Source: CAZYVD01 sp964651045 (GTDB lineage: Bacteria > Zhuqueibacterota > QNDG01 > DSAB01). From it: 23,584 bases of DNA. Numbering within the stretch: position 1 is the stretch's first letter; each line of letters opens with the position of its first letter. Shown in pieces: positions 1 to 8,052 of this stretch. Location: NCBI GenBank assembly GCA_964651045.1, contig CAZYVD010000041.1:1-23584 (forward strand). The letters are read 5' to 3'. The translations under genes and the position numbers were made by a program. The notes beneath the pieces are model-generated. The model ran no database searches. It was not told the DNA's origin and saw nothing but the letters and a program-made list of their open reading frames with translations.

Positions 1-41
1 GCAGGGTTCTGTGAGGGACATTAATCCGAAAGGAGGTAAAG

Positions 42-2066
42 ATGTCTACTCGACAGCCAGGGAAAAAAGTAAAGACACTGATTGTTGTAGTGTTAACTCT
101 ATTTTTTCTTTCATTGGAAGCAGGGGAAGACAGCAAATGTGATACCCTGTGGACGCGTGCTCTATCGATGAAGTTTAAAGCCATACAGGGTACGGCTATA
201 TCCCCTGATGGGAAATGGATTGCATATATTGTCAGAAAACCAGTGATGGAGGGAGAAAAGTCTGAATATCTGAGCCATATATGGATGGTTTCCTCAGACG
301 GGAAGATCGATGTTCAATATACACAGGGTGAAAAATCCTGTACTAATCCTCAATTCTCGCCCGATGGAGAGCATCTTGCGTTTTTGTCTACACGTTCAGG
401 GAAAAATCAGATATGGATTATGAGGATATACGGAGGTGAAGCAAAACAACTTACTTCAGAAGAGAGTGGAGTGATTAGTTATAAGTGGTCTCCTGATGGA
501 AAGAGGATTGCATTCTTGATGCGAGATCCTGAAACTGAAGAAGAAAAAAAGCGCAAAAAAGAGAAGAGGGATGTTGTTCTTGTTGATAAAAATTATAAGT
601 ACAACCATCTCTATGTTATTGACTTTAAAAGTATTAATGAGGATGACAGCGCATCAAAGCGTATCACAAAGGGAAATTTCAGTATAACAGATTTTGACTG
701 GTCTCCAGATGGGAAATTTATTGTTTTTTCTCACCAGCCCGATCCGACGCTGAACACAAGATTTCTTGAGAGTGATATATCTGTTGTGCCTGCAGACAGT
801 GGAGATGTTAAGTCACTTGTTAAGAGACCAGGTATTGATTACTCTCCTATATGGTCCCCTGATGGTAAATGGATTGCATTTGCAAGCAACGGAGGCAAGC
901 CCGATCCCGTAGGGCAGGTAGATGTCTATATTGTCTCTCCAAAAGGTGGAGAACCTAAAAGGCTTTCAGAGACATTTGACCGCAGTCCCAGAATTCTGGC
1001 GTGGAGCAGTGACAGTAAAAATATCTACTACAGCGAATCTATAAGAACTGATATGCTCATCTTTTCTTTACCATTGAACGGAAAGGATCCCAAATGTATA
1101 ACAAATAAAGAAGGGGTTTTTCGAAATGTATCCTTTGATATCAACAGAAAATTTATTGCGTATACATATGAACTTCCTGAGCTGCCTCCTGATGTCTATT
1201 TTTCATCGATTAAATCTTTTAAAATAAGAAGGCTGACCAGGGTTAACAAGGATATTACCTTGCCTCGCATGGGAGAAACCGCTGTTGTTAAATGGAAGTC
1301 CAAAGACGGAATGGATATTGAGGGACTTCTCACTTATCCTGTAAATTATATCAAAGGACATAAATATCCACTAATTCTCCAAATTCATGGAGGACCTGCG
1401 GGTGTGTTCAGCAAGAGGTTTACAGGTGGGCCGGGAATCTATATGACTCAGTTTTTTGCCCAGCATGGATATGCAATTATACGTCCAAATCCGAGAGGGA
1501 GCACAGGATATGGAAGTAGATTCAGACATGCGAATGTCCAGGACTGGGGATTCGGTGATTTTGATGACTGTATGACTGGTGTCGATAAGGTTATTGAAAT
1601 GGGAGTTGGCCATCCCGACAGCCTCTGTGTAATGGGCTGGAGCTATGGCGGATACATGACGAGCTATGTTGTTACTAAAACAAACAGATTCAAGGCGGCA
1701 AGCATGGGTGCTGGTCTGCCAAATTTAATAAGCATGACTACGACTACTGATATTCCAGATTATCTTGTTGCTCACATGAAGGGCGAATACTGGGATAATT
1801 ATGAAGTTTATGAAAAACATTCTGCGATCTACAGAATAAAGAATGTGACTACCCCCACACAGATTATCCATGGCCAGCAAGACTGGAGAGTTCCTTATAC
1901 TCAGGGAATGGAATTCTATGTCTCTTTAAAGCGTCTTGGAGTACCAACGGAAATGATTGCATATCCGCGTACCCCCCATGGCCCCCGTGAACCAAAATTT
2001 TTAATGGATGTCTCATACAGAATAATGAGGTGGTTTGAGAAAAATTTGCGTGGAAGAGACTATTAG
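42..2066 (+). CDS. Exported S9 family peptidase (prolyl oligopeptidase / acylaminoacyl-peptidase-like)
   Basis: A 674-residue serine peptidase that should cleave short peptides after export. Residues 1-28 are a basic then hydrophobic signal sequence (KKVKTLIVVVLTLFFLSLEA). Residues ~45-400 carry repeated PD40/TolB-like blades with SPDGKWIA, SPDGEHLAF, SPDGKRIAF and SPDGKFIVF, the lid propeller of the family. The C-terminal alpha/beta hydrolase domain (~420-674) has the oxyanion segment HGGPAG at 449-454, PRGSTGYG, the nucleophile in GWSYGGY (S534), and D614 (HGQQDW) and H646 (TPHGP) completing the triad. Length is normal for the family. The start is well supported by AAAGGAGG 8 nt upstream. 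The next gene has its own promoter and a palindrome lies between, so it is probably a separate unit. The exact substrate (dipeptidyl peptidase IV-like or acylaminoacyl peptidase) cannot be told from sequence. Confidence 0.95.
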   Translation: MSTRQPGKKVKTLIVVVLTLFFLSLEAGEDSKCDTLWTRALSMKFKAIQGTAISPDGKWIAYIVRKPVMEGEKSEYLSHIWMVSSDGKIDVQYTQGEKSCTNPQFSPDGEHLAFLSTRSGKNQIWIMRIYGGEAKQLTSEESGVISYKWSPDGKRIAFLMRDPETEEEKKRKKEKRDVVLVDKNYKYNHLYVIDFKSINEDDSASKRITKGNFSITDFDWSPDGKFIVFSHQPDPTLNTRFLESDISVVPADSGDVKSLVKRPGIDYSPIWSPDGKWIAFASNGGKPDPVGQVDVYIVSPKGGEPKRLSETFDRSPRILAWSSDSKNIYYSESIRTDMLIFSLPLNGKDPKCITNKEGVFRNVSFDINRKFIAYTYELPELPPDVYFSSIKSFKIRRLTRVNKDITLPRMGETAVVKWKSKDGMDIEGLLTYPVNYIKGHKYPLILQIHGGPAGVFSKRFTGGPGIYMTQFFAQHGYAIIRPNPRGSTGYGSRFRHANVQDWGFGDFDDCMTGVDKVIEMGVGHPDSLCVMGWSYGGYMTSYVVTKTNRFKAASMGAGLPNLISMTTTTDIPDYLVAHMKGEYWDNYEVYEKHSAIYRIKNVTTPTQIIHGQQDWRVPYTQGMEFYVSLKRLGVPTEMIAYPRTPHGPREPKFLMDVSYRIMRWFEKNLRGRDY

Positions 2067-2072
2067 AAATAT

Positions 2073-2123
2073 AGACCTCAGGGGTCTTAGAGACCTCAGG
2101 GGTCTTAAAGACCCCTGAGGTCT
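2073..2123. repeat. Triple palindromic repeat (two direct copies, one inverted)
   Basis: AGACCTCAGGGGTCTTA occurs at 2073..2089 and 2091..2107, and its inverted copy at 2108..2123. Copies 2 and 3 form a perfect 16-bp stem (2091..2106 with 2108..2123); copy 1 can pair with copy 3 instead. Each copy also folds on itself (AGACC/GGTCT). No T-run follows, so this is not a typical intrinsic terminator. It sits in the gap between the peptidase and pepD genes and looks like an intergenic palindromic repeat. Confidence 0.85.
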
Positions 2124-2136
2124 AAGATGTTAATAC

Positions 2137-2164
2137 TTGACATTCCCATATTTTATTGTATATT
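2137..2164 (+). promoter_or_regulatory. Sigma-70-type promoter for the dipeptidase gene
   Basis: TTGACA (2137..2142), a 16-nt spacer and TATATT (2159..2164) precede the pepD start by 34 nt, giving a short leader that contains GGAGGTG. The -35 box matches the consensus exactly. The promoter lies just after the triple palindrome, separating pepD transcription from the upstream peptidase gene. Confidence 0.55.
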
Positions 2165-2198
2165 AATAAAATATTTATAAAAAAAACTGGAGGTGAAA

Positions 2199-3647
2199 AT
2201 GTCAGCTGATCTTTCTGGTTTGAGTCCTTCTTTACTGTGGAAATATTTTGATGAGATAAGGAAGATACCCCGCTGTTCTAAACATGAAGAGAAGATTGGA
2301 GATTATATTATTTCTGTTGCTCAGAAGACAGGACATGAAGCAAAGAGAGATGAAGCAGGGAACATAGTTGTCGAGGTTCCTGGTACAAAAGGCCACGAAA
2401 AAGCAAAGACTGTGGTACTTCAAGGTCATATGGATATGGTTTGCGAAAAAAATTCAGATGTTAAACACGACTTCACAAAAGATCCTATTGATGTCGAGAT
2501 CAGTGGTGACTGGGTTACTGCAAAGGGAACAACTCTCGGGGCAGATAATGGAATAGGTGTTGCGGCTGCCCTCGCATTTCTTGAAGACAGAGATTCGGTA
2601 CATGGCCCACTAGAGCTTTTGTTTACAGTGGATGAAGAGACTGGTCTTAATGGGGCAGTGTACTTGAAGCCCGACTTTATTAAGGGAAGAGTACTGTTAA
2701 ATCTTGACAGCGAGGAGGAAGGCACTATTACGATAGGCTGTGCTGGTGGAGGAGACTCGGAGATAACTATGCCTGTGGTTAGAAAAGACTCTTCTAAAGG
2801 GAGTAGATATAGAATAATGCTTTCTGGACTTCGTGGAGGACATTCAGGGATAGACATTCACAAGGGCAGGGGAAATGCAATTCAACTTCTGGCAAGACTA
2901 CTCTATAAATTTGATGTGGATTTTGATCTCATTGATTTTAAGGGGGGAAGCAAACACAATGCTATTCCAAGGGAGGCCTTTGCGACAGTTTTCGTAAAGG
3001 ATGAGGATGTGCAGAGGTTAAAAGATCGGCTTGATTTTCGTTTAAAGGAAATAGAATTTGAATATAAGGCTGTTGAGGAGGCAATAAAACTAAAGATAGA
3101 GCCGGATGATAAGACGGGTGGACAGCCCCTCGATAAAGACTCAAGGGACAGGCTTTTAGCCCTGCTCTATGGTCTTCCTCATGGGGTAGTTGCAATGAGT
3201 CAGGAGATAGAAGGCTTGGTTGAGACATCGAATAATGTTGCTATTGTCGAATGTAAGGATGACCATGCAAGAGTATATACCAGCACACGAAGTTCGATAC
3301 AGTCTGCCTTAGAGGCCGTAAGAATAAAAATCGAGGCAGTAGCAACTCTTGCAGGAGCAGAGATCAAACATTTAGAGGGCTATCCTTCATGGACACCAAA
3401 TCTTGATTCGGATCTTCTTAAGGTGGTTAAAGAGACCCATAAAAAAATTTTTTCCAAGGAGCCCAAGATCGAGGCAATCCATGCAGGTCTCGAATGCGGT
3501 ATTATAGGAGAAAAGTATCCCGGAATGGAGATGGTCTCAATCGGACCTGAGCTCCAGAATCCTCATTCACCGGATGAGAGGGTTAATATCGGCTCTGTTG
3601 AAAGGTTCTGGGAGTTTCTTACAGGGATTCTCAAGGAATTGTCCTGA
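2199..3647 (+). CDS. pepD: Aminoacyl-histidine dipeptidase, M20 family (PepD-like)
   Basis: A cytosolic di-zinc dipeptidase of the M20C type, acting on Xaa-His and other dipeptides. Counting from ATG 2199 (482 residues), the metal and catalytic positions are H77 and D79 in QGHMDMV, D116 in GADNGIG, the catalytic E146 with E147 in DEETG, D170 in NLDSEEEG, and H456 in NPHSPDER. H428 in IHAGLECG matches the conserved substrate-side histidine region. The lid carries RGGHSGIDI. Family length is about 485. The reading frame extends back to a GTG at 2193, but that GTG lies inside the Shine-Dalgarno GGAGGTG (2189..2195), so ATG 2199 is the real start. No signal peptide is seen. It has its own promoter; the metallophosphoesterase gene follows after 37 nt. 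Confidence 0.94.
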   Translation: MSADLSGLSPSLLWKYFDEIRKIPRCSKHEEKIGDYIISVAQKTGHEAKRDEAGNIVVEVPGTKGHEKAKTVVLQGHMDMVCEKNSDVKHDFTKDPIDVEISGDWVTAKGTTLGADNGIGVAAALAFLEDRDSVHGPLELLFTVDEETGLNGAVYLKPDFIKGRVLLNLDSEEEGTITIGCAGGGDSEITMPVVRKDSSKGSRYRIMLSGLRGGHSGIDIHKGRGNAIQLLARLLYKFDVDFDLIDFKGGSKHNAIPREAFATVFVKDEDVQRLKDRLDFRLKEIEFEYKAVEEAIKLKIEPDDKTGGQPLDKDSRDRLLALLYGLPHGVVAMSQEIEGLVETSNNVAIVECKDDHARVYTSTRSSIQSALEAVRIKIEAVATLAGAEIKHLEGYPSWTPNLDSDLLKVVKETHKKIFSKEPKIEAIHAGLECGIIGEKYPGMEMVSIGPELQNPHSPDERVNIGSVERFWEFLTGILKELS

Positions 3648-3684
3648 TTTTTAGAGAGTTTTAATAAATGAGGCCTTTTATATT

Positions 3685-4608
3685 ATGAAAAGCAGAGGAT
3701 CAGTCGCTAGATCATTATTTCTGACCTTAATATTTTTCTGGTTAGCCCTTTTCTCACAGTGTACTCTTTTTCAGGGTAAGGATTCCTTTCGCTTTATATT
3801 CATGACAGATATTCATCTTCAACCCGAAGGGGGCGCTATTAAGGGGTTCAAAAAGGCAATAGATCTTGCAAATGAACTGAAGCCCGATTTTGTAATAACC
3901 GGCGGTGATTTAATAATGGATGCACTGGGTCAGTCTTATGAGCGTGCAGATTCTCTGTACAATCTTTATATCGAGTATGCTAAGCTGTTTAAGATGGATG
4001 TGTATAATTGTATTGGCAACCATGATCACCTGGGGGTATATACATCTTCTGGAGTTGATCAGAGTAATCCAGAATATGGGAAAAAGATCTTTATGAAACG
4101 CTTTGGTCTGAATAAAACATATAGATCTTTTGATCATGGAAGGTGGCATTTCATACTCATGGATGATGTTCATATTGTTCCTGGTGAGGGTTATACAGGA
4201 GGTGTTGATTCTCTTCAACTCGTTTGGTTAAAGAATGATCTTAAAAAAGTCGGTACCAAACGGCCGGTTGTGCTTGCACTACATATTCCTCTTTATTCGG
4301 TTAGAATTCAATTTGTTAGAGGTTCTCTTGCAGCCAACAGTTCGGCCAATGTTGCAACAAATGCGGATCAGGTATGGAATATCTGCAAGGACTATAATAT
4401 AAAAGTTGTGCTGCAGGGACATCTTCATGTTATTGAAGAGATAGTGTGGAAGGGGACACACTTTATTACCGGAGGTGCTGTGTCTGGTGCATGGTGGGGT
4501 GGTCCATTTGAGGGATTTCCAGAAGGATTTGTGGTTGTTGACATCAAGGGTGATGAGTTCGACTGGTACTATAAAACTCTCGAATTGAAGCCAGGAGAAG
4601 AAAAATAG
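3685..4608 (+). CDS. Calcineurin-like metallophosphoesterase, probable lipoprotein
   Basis: A 307-residue envelope phosphoesterase. Residues 1-25 are a signal sequence ending in LALFSQC, with C26 the likely lipidated residue; the -1 residue is Gln, unusual for a lipobox. The metallophosphatase motifs are all present in order: DIH (D42, H44), GGD (D75), GNHD (N112-D114), the ALHIP histidine (H200) and GHLH (H246, H248). The arrangement is like CpdA/Icc-type and related phosphodiesterases, but the substrate cannot be named. The start has only a weak GAGG 10 nt upstream. It lies 37 nt after pepD and 4 nt before the zincin gene, so it is probably cotranscribed with what follows. The extended C-terminus (after the GHLH, about 60 residues) contains a glycine/tryptophan-rich stretch, GGAVSGAWWGGPFEGFPEGF, common in secreted members. 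Confidence 0.9.
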   Translation: MKSRGSVARSLFLTLIFFWLALFSQCTLFQGKDSFRFIFMTDIHLQPEGGAIKGFKKAIDLANELKPDFVITGGDLIMDALGQSYERADSLYNLYIEYAKLFKMDVYNCIGNHDHLGVYTSSGVDQSNPEYGKKIFMKRFGLNKTYRSFDHGRWHFILMDDVHIVPGEGYTGGVDSLQLVWLKNDLKKVGTKRPVVLALHIPLYSVRIQFVRGSLAANSSANVATNADQVWNICKDYNIKVVLQGHLHVIEEIVWKGTHFITGGAVSGAWWGGPFEGFPEGFVVVDIKGDEFDWYYKTLELKPGEEK

Positions 4609-4612
4609 GTTA

Positions 4613-5035
4613 ATGATATCAAAAGAGGTTCTGATCAGGGCAAAGGAATTTCTATGCTGGGATGTTTTTCCACACCTTACAATTAAACTAATAGAAAAGG
4701 AAGATCCCGTATCATTTTACAACCCACCTTTTAATCGAGATACAATCATCATATTTTATAATAGGGGAAGATACGATTTTTCGTGTCCCCTTTTTTTATT
4801 GTTTCATGAAGCAGGTCACTGTATCCAGTACAGGGAAATGAAAAGAAGCGGAAATGAGGACAATTTTTTTAATATAATTAACATTCATAGTGGCAGGGAA
4901 AGAAGGGAATTTGAGAAGCAAGCATGGATCAAAGGGAGGGTTCTTTTATTGGAGTTTATTAAAAAAAATGGGGTCGGGAGAGCCATTTTGAATGAGTATG
5001 ATTCATATAGTGCTAAATGCATAGATTCATATTAG
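4613..5035 (+). CDS. Small HEAGH zincin-like protein, function unknown
   Basis: A 140-residue protein with no recognised family name. Its core is LLFHEAGHCIQY: H65-E66-A67-G68-H69 fits the HExxH zinc protease motif inside a predicted helix. Downstream, RREFEKQAWIKGRVLLLEF supplies a candidate third ligand at E101 with A104 three residues later, the ExxA pattern of ImmA/IrrE-type (DUF955) gluzincins. There is no signal peptide or membrane segment, so it should be cytosolic. The gene starts 4 nt after the metallophosphoesterase stop, suggesting translational coupling, and lies 24 nt before the HAD gene. No helix-turn-helix partner or cleaved repressor is visible nearby, so the toxin/repressor role of ImmA relatives cannot be assumed. 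Peptidase activity is inferred from the motif only. Confidence 0.8.
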   Translation: MISKEVLIRAKEFLCWDVFPHLTIKLIEKEDPVSFYNPPFNRDTIIIFYNRGRYDFSCPLFLLFHEAGHCIQYREMKRSGNEDNFFNIINIHSGRERREFEKQAWIKGRVLLLEFIKKNGVGRAILNEYDSYSAKCIDSY

Positions 5036-5059
5036 TGAAAAAGAAAACGGAGAACATGT

Positions 5060-5866
5060 ATGGATGGACTGATTGTTTTTGATTTTGATGGTGTGATCTG
5101 CAATTCTATTCACGATTCCCTTATGACAGCATTGAATAGTTATATAGAACTTTTTCCAGAGAATTCTCTTCCACTAACCAGACAATTAAGTTTGGAAGAA
5201 ATATTAAAATTTGAGGCCGACAATAGTGAGTTCTACAGTAAGTTCTTGAATCTTATGCCGTTTGGGAATTTTGCAAGAGACTATTATGTGATATTGAGGA
5301 TAATTGACAAACATTTTGATGGGAAAATAAATAGCCAGGAAGATTTTGATTTATACAAAAGAACAATACCAGAGAAGATACTGGATGAGTATCAGGCCAT
5401 TTTTTACAGAAAAAGATATGAGATCCAGAGCAGAGATACTGAGATGTGGGTTTCTATTCTTCCTTGTTTTCCTGGTATCAAGGAGGCAGTAGCTTCGCTT
5501 TCCATGCGTTTTGCACTTGCCATAGCTACTTCGAAAGATAAAAGATCTGTGAATCTTTTGCTTGCAAGCTATGGTATGTCGAGATATTTTAAAGACGAAG
5601 ATATTATTGATAAAGACTTTGAAGGTTCAAAGCGCGATCATATTATAAGACTGCACAGGTCTCATTCTGTGCCATTTGGCAATATCCATTTTATTGATGA
5701 CAAGGTCCTTCATCTGCTTGATACGAGAGGCCTTAATGTCAACTGTTATCTTGCTACGTGGGGATTTAACACTTCGAGGGAAGAGATGATTGCATTGAAG
5801 AATGGGTTCCGATTGCTTAGGATGGAAGAGCTCAAGGAGTTGGGGAAGGAATCAGTAAAAGAGTAG
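5060..5866 (+). CDS. HAD-superfamily hydrolase, phosphoglycolate-phosphatase-like
   Basis: A 268-residue cytosolic phosphatase. Motif I is FDFDGV with nucleophile D8 and general acid D10. Motif II is around T157-S158 (AIATSKDKRS), and the metal-binding acidic pair is D213-D214 in HFIDDK. The region between motifs I and II (~15-140) is mostly helical, a C1-type cap. The overall plan resembles phosphoglycolate phosphatase and other small-molecule HAD enzymes, but no substrate signature is visible. The start ATG 5060 is preceded by ACGGAGA at 7-12 nt; an overlapping ATG at 5056 is in another frame. It follows the zincin gene by 24 nt on the same strand. Confidence 0.9.
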   Translation: MDGLIVFDFDGVICNSIHDSLMTALNSYIELFPENSLPLTRQLSLEEILKFEADNSEFYSKFLNLMPFGNFARDYYVILRIIDKHFDGKINSQEDFDLYKRTIPEKILDEYQAIFYRKRYEIQSRDTEMWVSILPCFPGIKEAVASLSMRFALAIATSKDKRSVNLLLASYGMSRYFKDEDIIDKDFEGSKRDHIIRLHRSHSVPFGNIHFIDDKVLHLLDTRGLNVNCYLATWGFNTSREEMIALKNGFRLLRMEELKELGKESVKE

Positions 5867-5937
5867 ACAATAAAAGCTGCTTCTTCTGCGTTAAAATGAA
5901 CAGATATGTTGTTGTATTTAAAAGAGGAGGTATTGCC

Positions 5938-6777
5938 GTGAAATGTTTAAAAAAATTTCCTCCATTTTTTCTGTTCATTGTTATGATCTCGGTATACTGT
6001 TATGGATCAGACACAATTGAGAGAGTTAAGAAGCTAAACCGTGAAATTGTTCTTCTCAATTTGATAAATGGGCTCTATCTTGAAAAGGGTCAGATGAAGA
6101 CTATAATAAAAAAGATTGAAGAGGCAGAGATTGCAAGACAGGAGTTTATTTCAGAGTTTGAACAGAATAAAGAATTTGAGGATCTCCTTGTGGAATTAAA
6201 GGGGATTTTACTCAGGGGAGAAGATATTCCAGCCAATCTGAAGAGAAGAGTTCATCAGAATAAGCAGGTTCAATATGAATTGGAGGACAGGCTTGGTGAG
6301 AGATTGCTCTCCATAGAGTCAGAGGTAATCTCAATACTGACACCTAATCAGCTCAAGTTGATAGAAGAGTACAAGCCATGTACAATTCCACCGGCAATAG
6401 GTAGGATCGGTCAATCTGTAGAGGGTGCAGCAGAAGGTCTTGTCAGAATGTTCAGCAGGATAAGAAATATGCCTGAGGAGAGATATCAAAATGCAGAGAC
6501 ATTTATTGCAGATTTAGTATTTGACAGGAGTGTGCGCCACATGTGGTTTAAAAATTCTCAGGAGGAAGAAGAATATCGTAGCAGGATTGTTTCTACTTTC
6601 AGAACCGTTAGGGAGATGTCAGATAAAGAGTTTTTACTTAAGAAGTCAGAACTTGCAGAGCGTCTTCTACCAGAGGAGAAAAATGTGGAAAGGATAAGGA
6701 AAAATCGGTTGGGAAAGGTGGGAAGGTTTCTTCTCGATCCCGCATTGATTCCAATTTTGAAGCAGAGATTAAGATAG
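5938..6777 (+). CDS. Exported helical protein with an LTxxQ-like motif (Spy/CpxP-like), function unknown
   Basis: The start is GTG 5938, with AGGAGG at 5925..5930, 7 nt upstream. The frame runs back to ATG 5896, but that start has no ribosome site and would place 14 residues ahead of the signal peptide. From GTG the product is 279 residues. Residues 1-24 (KCLKKFPPFFLFIVMISVYCYGS) are a signal peptide. The rest is charged and helical, with ILTPNQLKLIEEYKP at ~133-147 (L134, T135, Q138), resembling the LTxxQ motif of Spy/CpxP periplasmic chaperone-like proteins. A second helical half follows a Pro/Gly-rich hinge (IPPAIGRIGQS). No catalytic motif is seen. It lies 71 nt after the HAD gene and may be the last gene of that run. 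The Spy comparison is weak and rests on the motif and helicity only. Confidence 0.82.
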   Translation: MKCLKKFPPFFLFIVMISVYCYGSDTIERVKKLNREIVLLNLINGLYLEKGQMKTIIKKIEEAEIARQEFISEFEQNKEFEDLLVELKGILLRGEDIPANLKRRVHQNKQVQYELEDRLGERLLSIESEVISILTPNQLKLIEEYKPCTIPPAIGRIGQSVEGAAEGLVRMFSRIRNMPEERYQNAETFIADLVFDRSVRHMWFKNSQEEEEYRSRIVSTFRTVREMSDKEFLLKKSELAERLLPEEKNVERIRKNRLGKVGRFLLDPALIPILKQRLR

Positions 6778-6820
6778 TTTCTGGTATGCATTTTGCGATT
6801 AGTTTTTGTATAAATTTCAT

Positions 6821-6849
6821 TTGTGATTTTAATAAAATAGGATTATATT
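6821..6849 (+). promoter_or_regulatory. Candidate promoter for the PAP2 gene
   Basis: TTGTGA (6821..6826), a 17-nt spacer and TATATT (6844..6849) lie 55 nt upstream of the PAP2 start, in an AT-rich gap of 126 nt. The spacing is ideal and both boxes are close to the sigma-70 consensus. Confidence 0.4.
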
Positions 6850-6903
6850 TATTCGATTTAAAATCAATGGGTTTGGATTAAAATAATTAAGAGGAAAGTA
6901 AAT

Positions 6904-7431
6904 TTGACAAGGAAGTTGTTATCATTTTTGTACAGGCTTGATGTATATTTTTGTATAAAGATTTTTCGATTGACAGGAAAGAAGTCCATTGACAGAATAA
7001 TGTTTGCGTTCTCCCATTTTGGTTATGGATATGCATACCCTTTTATTGGCATTTTTGTTATTATATTCGATTTTTCAAACAGCCGAAGTTTAATATCTGC
7101 TGGTTTCATCTCTTTCTTTATTGAGCATACTACACACAAATTGATCAAGATTAAGACGCGAAGGATCCGTCCCTTCAAGGCCCTTCCTGAGATTCACAAT
7201 TTAATCAGACCGCCAGATGAGTTCAGTTTTCCATCTGGACATGCTGCAGGTGCGTTCATGATGGCAACTCTGCTCAACCATTTTTATCCATCATTAACTC
7301 TATTGTGTTATATAATAGCAGTCATTATTGCTATGTCGAGAATATATAATGGAGTCCACTATCCAAGTGATGTTATTGCAGGCTCATTTCTTGGCATATT
7401 CAGTGCACGAACAGCACTTATTATTGTGTGA
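6904..7431 (+). CDS. PAP2-family membrane phosphatase
   Basis: A 175-residue integral membrane phosphatase of the type-2 phosphatidic acid phosphatase family, acting on lipid phosphates such as undecaprenyl or phosphatidylglycerol phosphates at the outer face of the inner membrane. All three signature motifs are complete: KX6RP at K82-P90 (KIKTRRIRP), PSGH at 110-113, and SRX5HX3D at S145-D156 (SRIYNGVHYPSD), with catalytic H152. Four or five hydrophobic segments surround them (~28-62, 117-140, 155-173). The start is TTG 6904, with GAGG 9 nt upstream; no ATG precedes the first motif in a better position. Length is on the short side but complete. It has its own promoter candidate and is followed by a convergent operon. 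Confidence 0.93.
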   Translation: MTRKLLSFLYRLDVYFCIKIFRLTGKKSIDRIMFAFSHFGYGYAYPFIGIFVIIFDFSNSRSLISAGFISFFIEHTTHKLIKIKTRRIRPFKALPEIHNLIRPPDEFSFPSGHAAGAFMMATLLNHFYPSLTLLCYIIAVIIAMSRIYNGVHYPSDVIAGSFLGIFSARTALIIV

Positions 7432-7731
7432 TAACTGTAATTTAAAAATCTAGTTCATCTCCAAATGAATTGCACATAGGTTCTAATTTTTTAGGTTCAT
7501 CTCAACAATGGATCTATTATTAAAAGATTTTAAGGAATATAGAAAAGCGCAGTGAGTTATTAATAAAAGGTCGGACACAACTCTTTTGTGAATAATAAGT
7601 TAAGAGAATCATCAGCACGCCTCATTCTTTGGCCTCTCCGACCATGGATCTATATTATCGCCTGCAAATAACCATCCCATCAACTGTTTTTGTCAGATAT
7701 ATAATAGAATGGTTTGATGATAGGCCTGTAT
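7432..7731. other. Convergent intergenic region, no gene
   Basis: These 300 nt between the PAP2 gene and the YbjQ gene show no convincing reading frame. There are small repeats: GTTCATCTC at 7453..7461 and 7495..7503, and ATGGATCTAT at 7508..7517 and 7644..7653. A GC-rich inverted pair, GGTCGGA (7569..7575) and TCCGACC (7637..7643), encloses 61 nt; on the minus strand it is followed by TTTTATT, so it may be a weak terminator for the sigma operon. I see no T-arm or anticodon arm, so it is not a tRNA. Confidence 0.5.
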
Positions 7732-8052
7732 TCATTCATCCTTTATCACAACAGCAGTCCCATAGGCAAGGAGTTCTGCTGCCCCACCCATGAGCATGGA
7801 GGTTGTGAAGCGAACACCTACTATTGCATTTGCTCCGAGACGCTGGGCATCCTCCTTCATTCTATCGATTGCCTGTTCACGGGATTCTGCCATGAGTTTT
7901 GTATATTCTGTGATTTCACCTCCTGCAAGATTTCTTAATCCTGCCATTATATCTCTGCCGATGTGACGTGCACGAATCGTGTTGCCCCTGACCATTCCGA
8001 GCATCTTTATGATCTTTTTTCCAGGGATTGTACTTGTTGTGGATAGAATCAT
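7732..8052 (-). CDS. YbjQ/UPF0145 family protein
   Basis: A 106-residue protein of the YbjQ (UPF0145, putative heavy-metal-binding domain) family. Diagnostic segments are the N-terminal STTSTIPGKKI strand, VRGNTIRARHIGRDI, the long helix LMAESREQAIDRMKEDAQRLGANAIVGVRF and the terminal AYGTAVVIKD strand. These small cytosolic proteins form ring oligomers; their biochemical role is not settled. Its ATG overlaps the stop of the anti-sigma gene as ATGA (8049..8052), so translation should be coupled. This suggests that it belongs to the sigma-factor unit, either as a partner or as a gene kept at matched dosage. It is full length for the family, with no signal peptide. Confidence 0.92.
   Translation of the reverse strand: MILSTTSTIPGKKIIKMLGMVRGNTIRARHIGRDIMAGLRNLAGGEITEYTKLMAESREQAIDRMKEDAQRLGANAIVGVRFTTSMLMGGAAELLAYGTAVVIKDE

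Noticed and set aside
2426..2857. A 143-codon open frame antisense to pepD
   Set aside because: It lies wholly inside a well-supported M20 gene and is Ser/Pro/Leu-rich, as expected of an antisense shadow. The same holds for long frames antisense to mutS at 9712..9987 and 10645..11034.
6904..6909. TTGACA at the start of the PAP2 gene, read as a -35 box
   Set aside because: It is the TTG start codon followed by ACA; no -10 box lies at the right distance, while GAGG sits correctly upstream for translation.
7569..7643. A 75-nt segment closed by GGTCGGA/TCCGACC, the size of a tRNA
   Set aside because: There is no D-arm, anticodon arm or GGTTCRA-type T-arm on either strand. A 7-bp inverted pair at some spacing is expected by chance in 300 nt.
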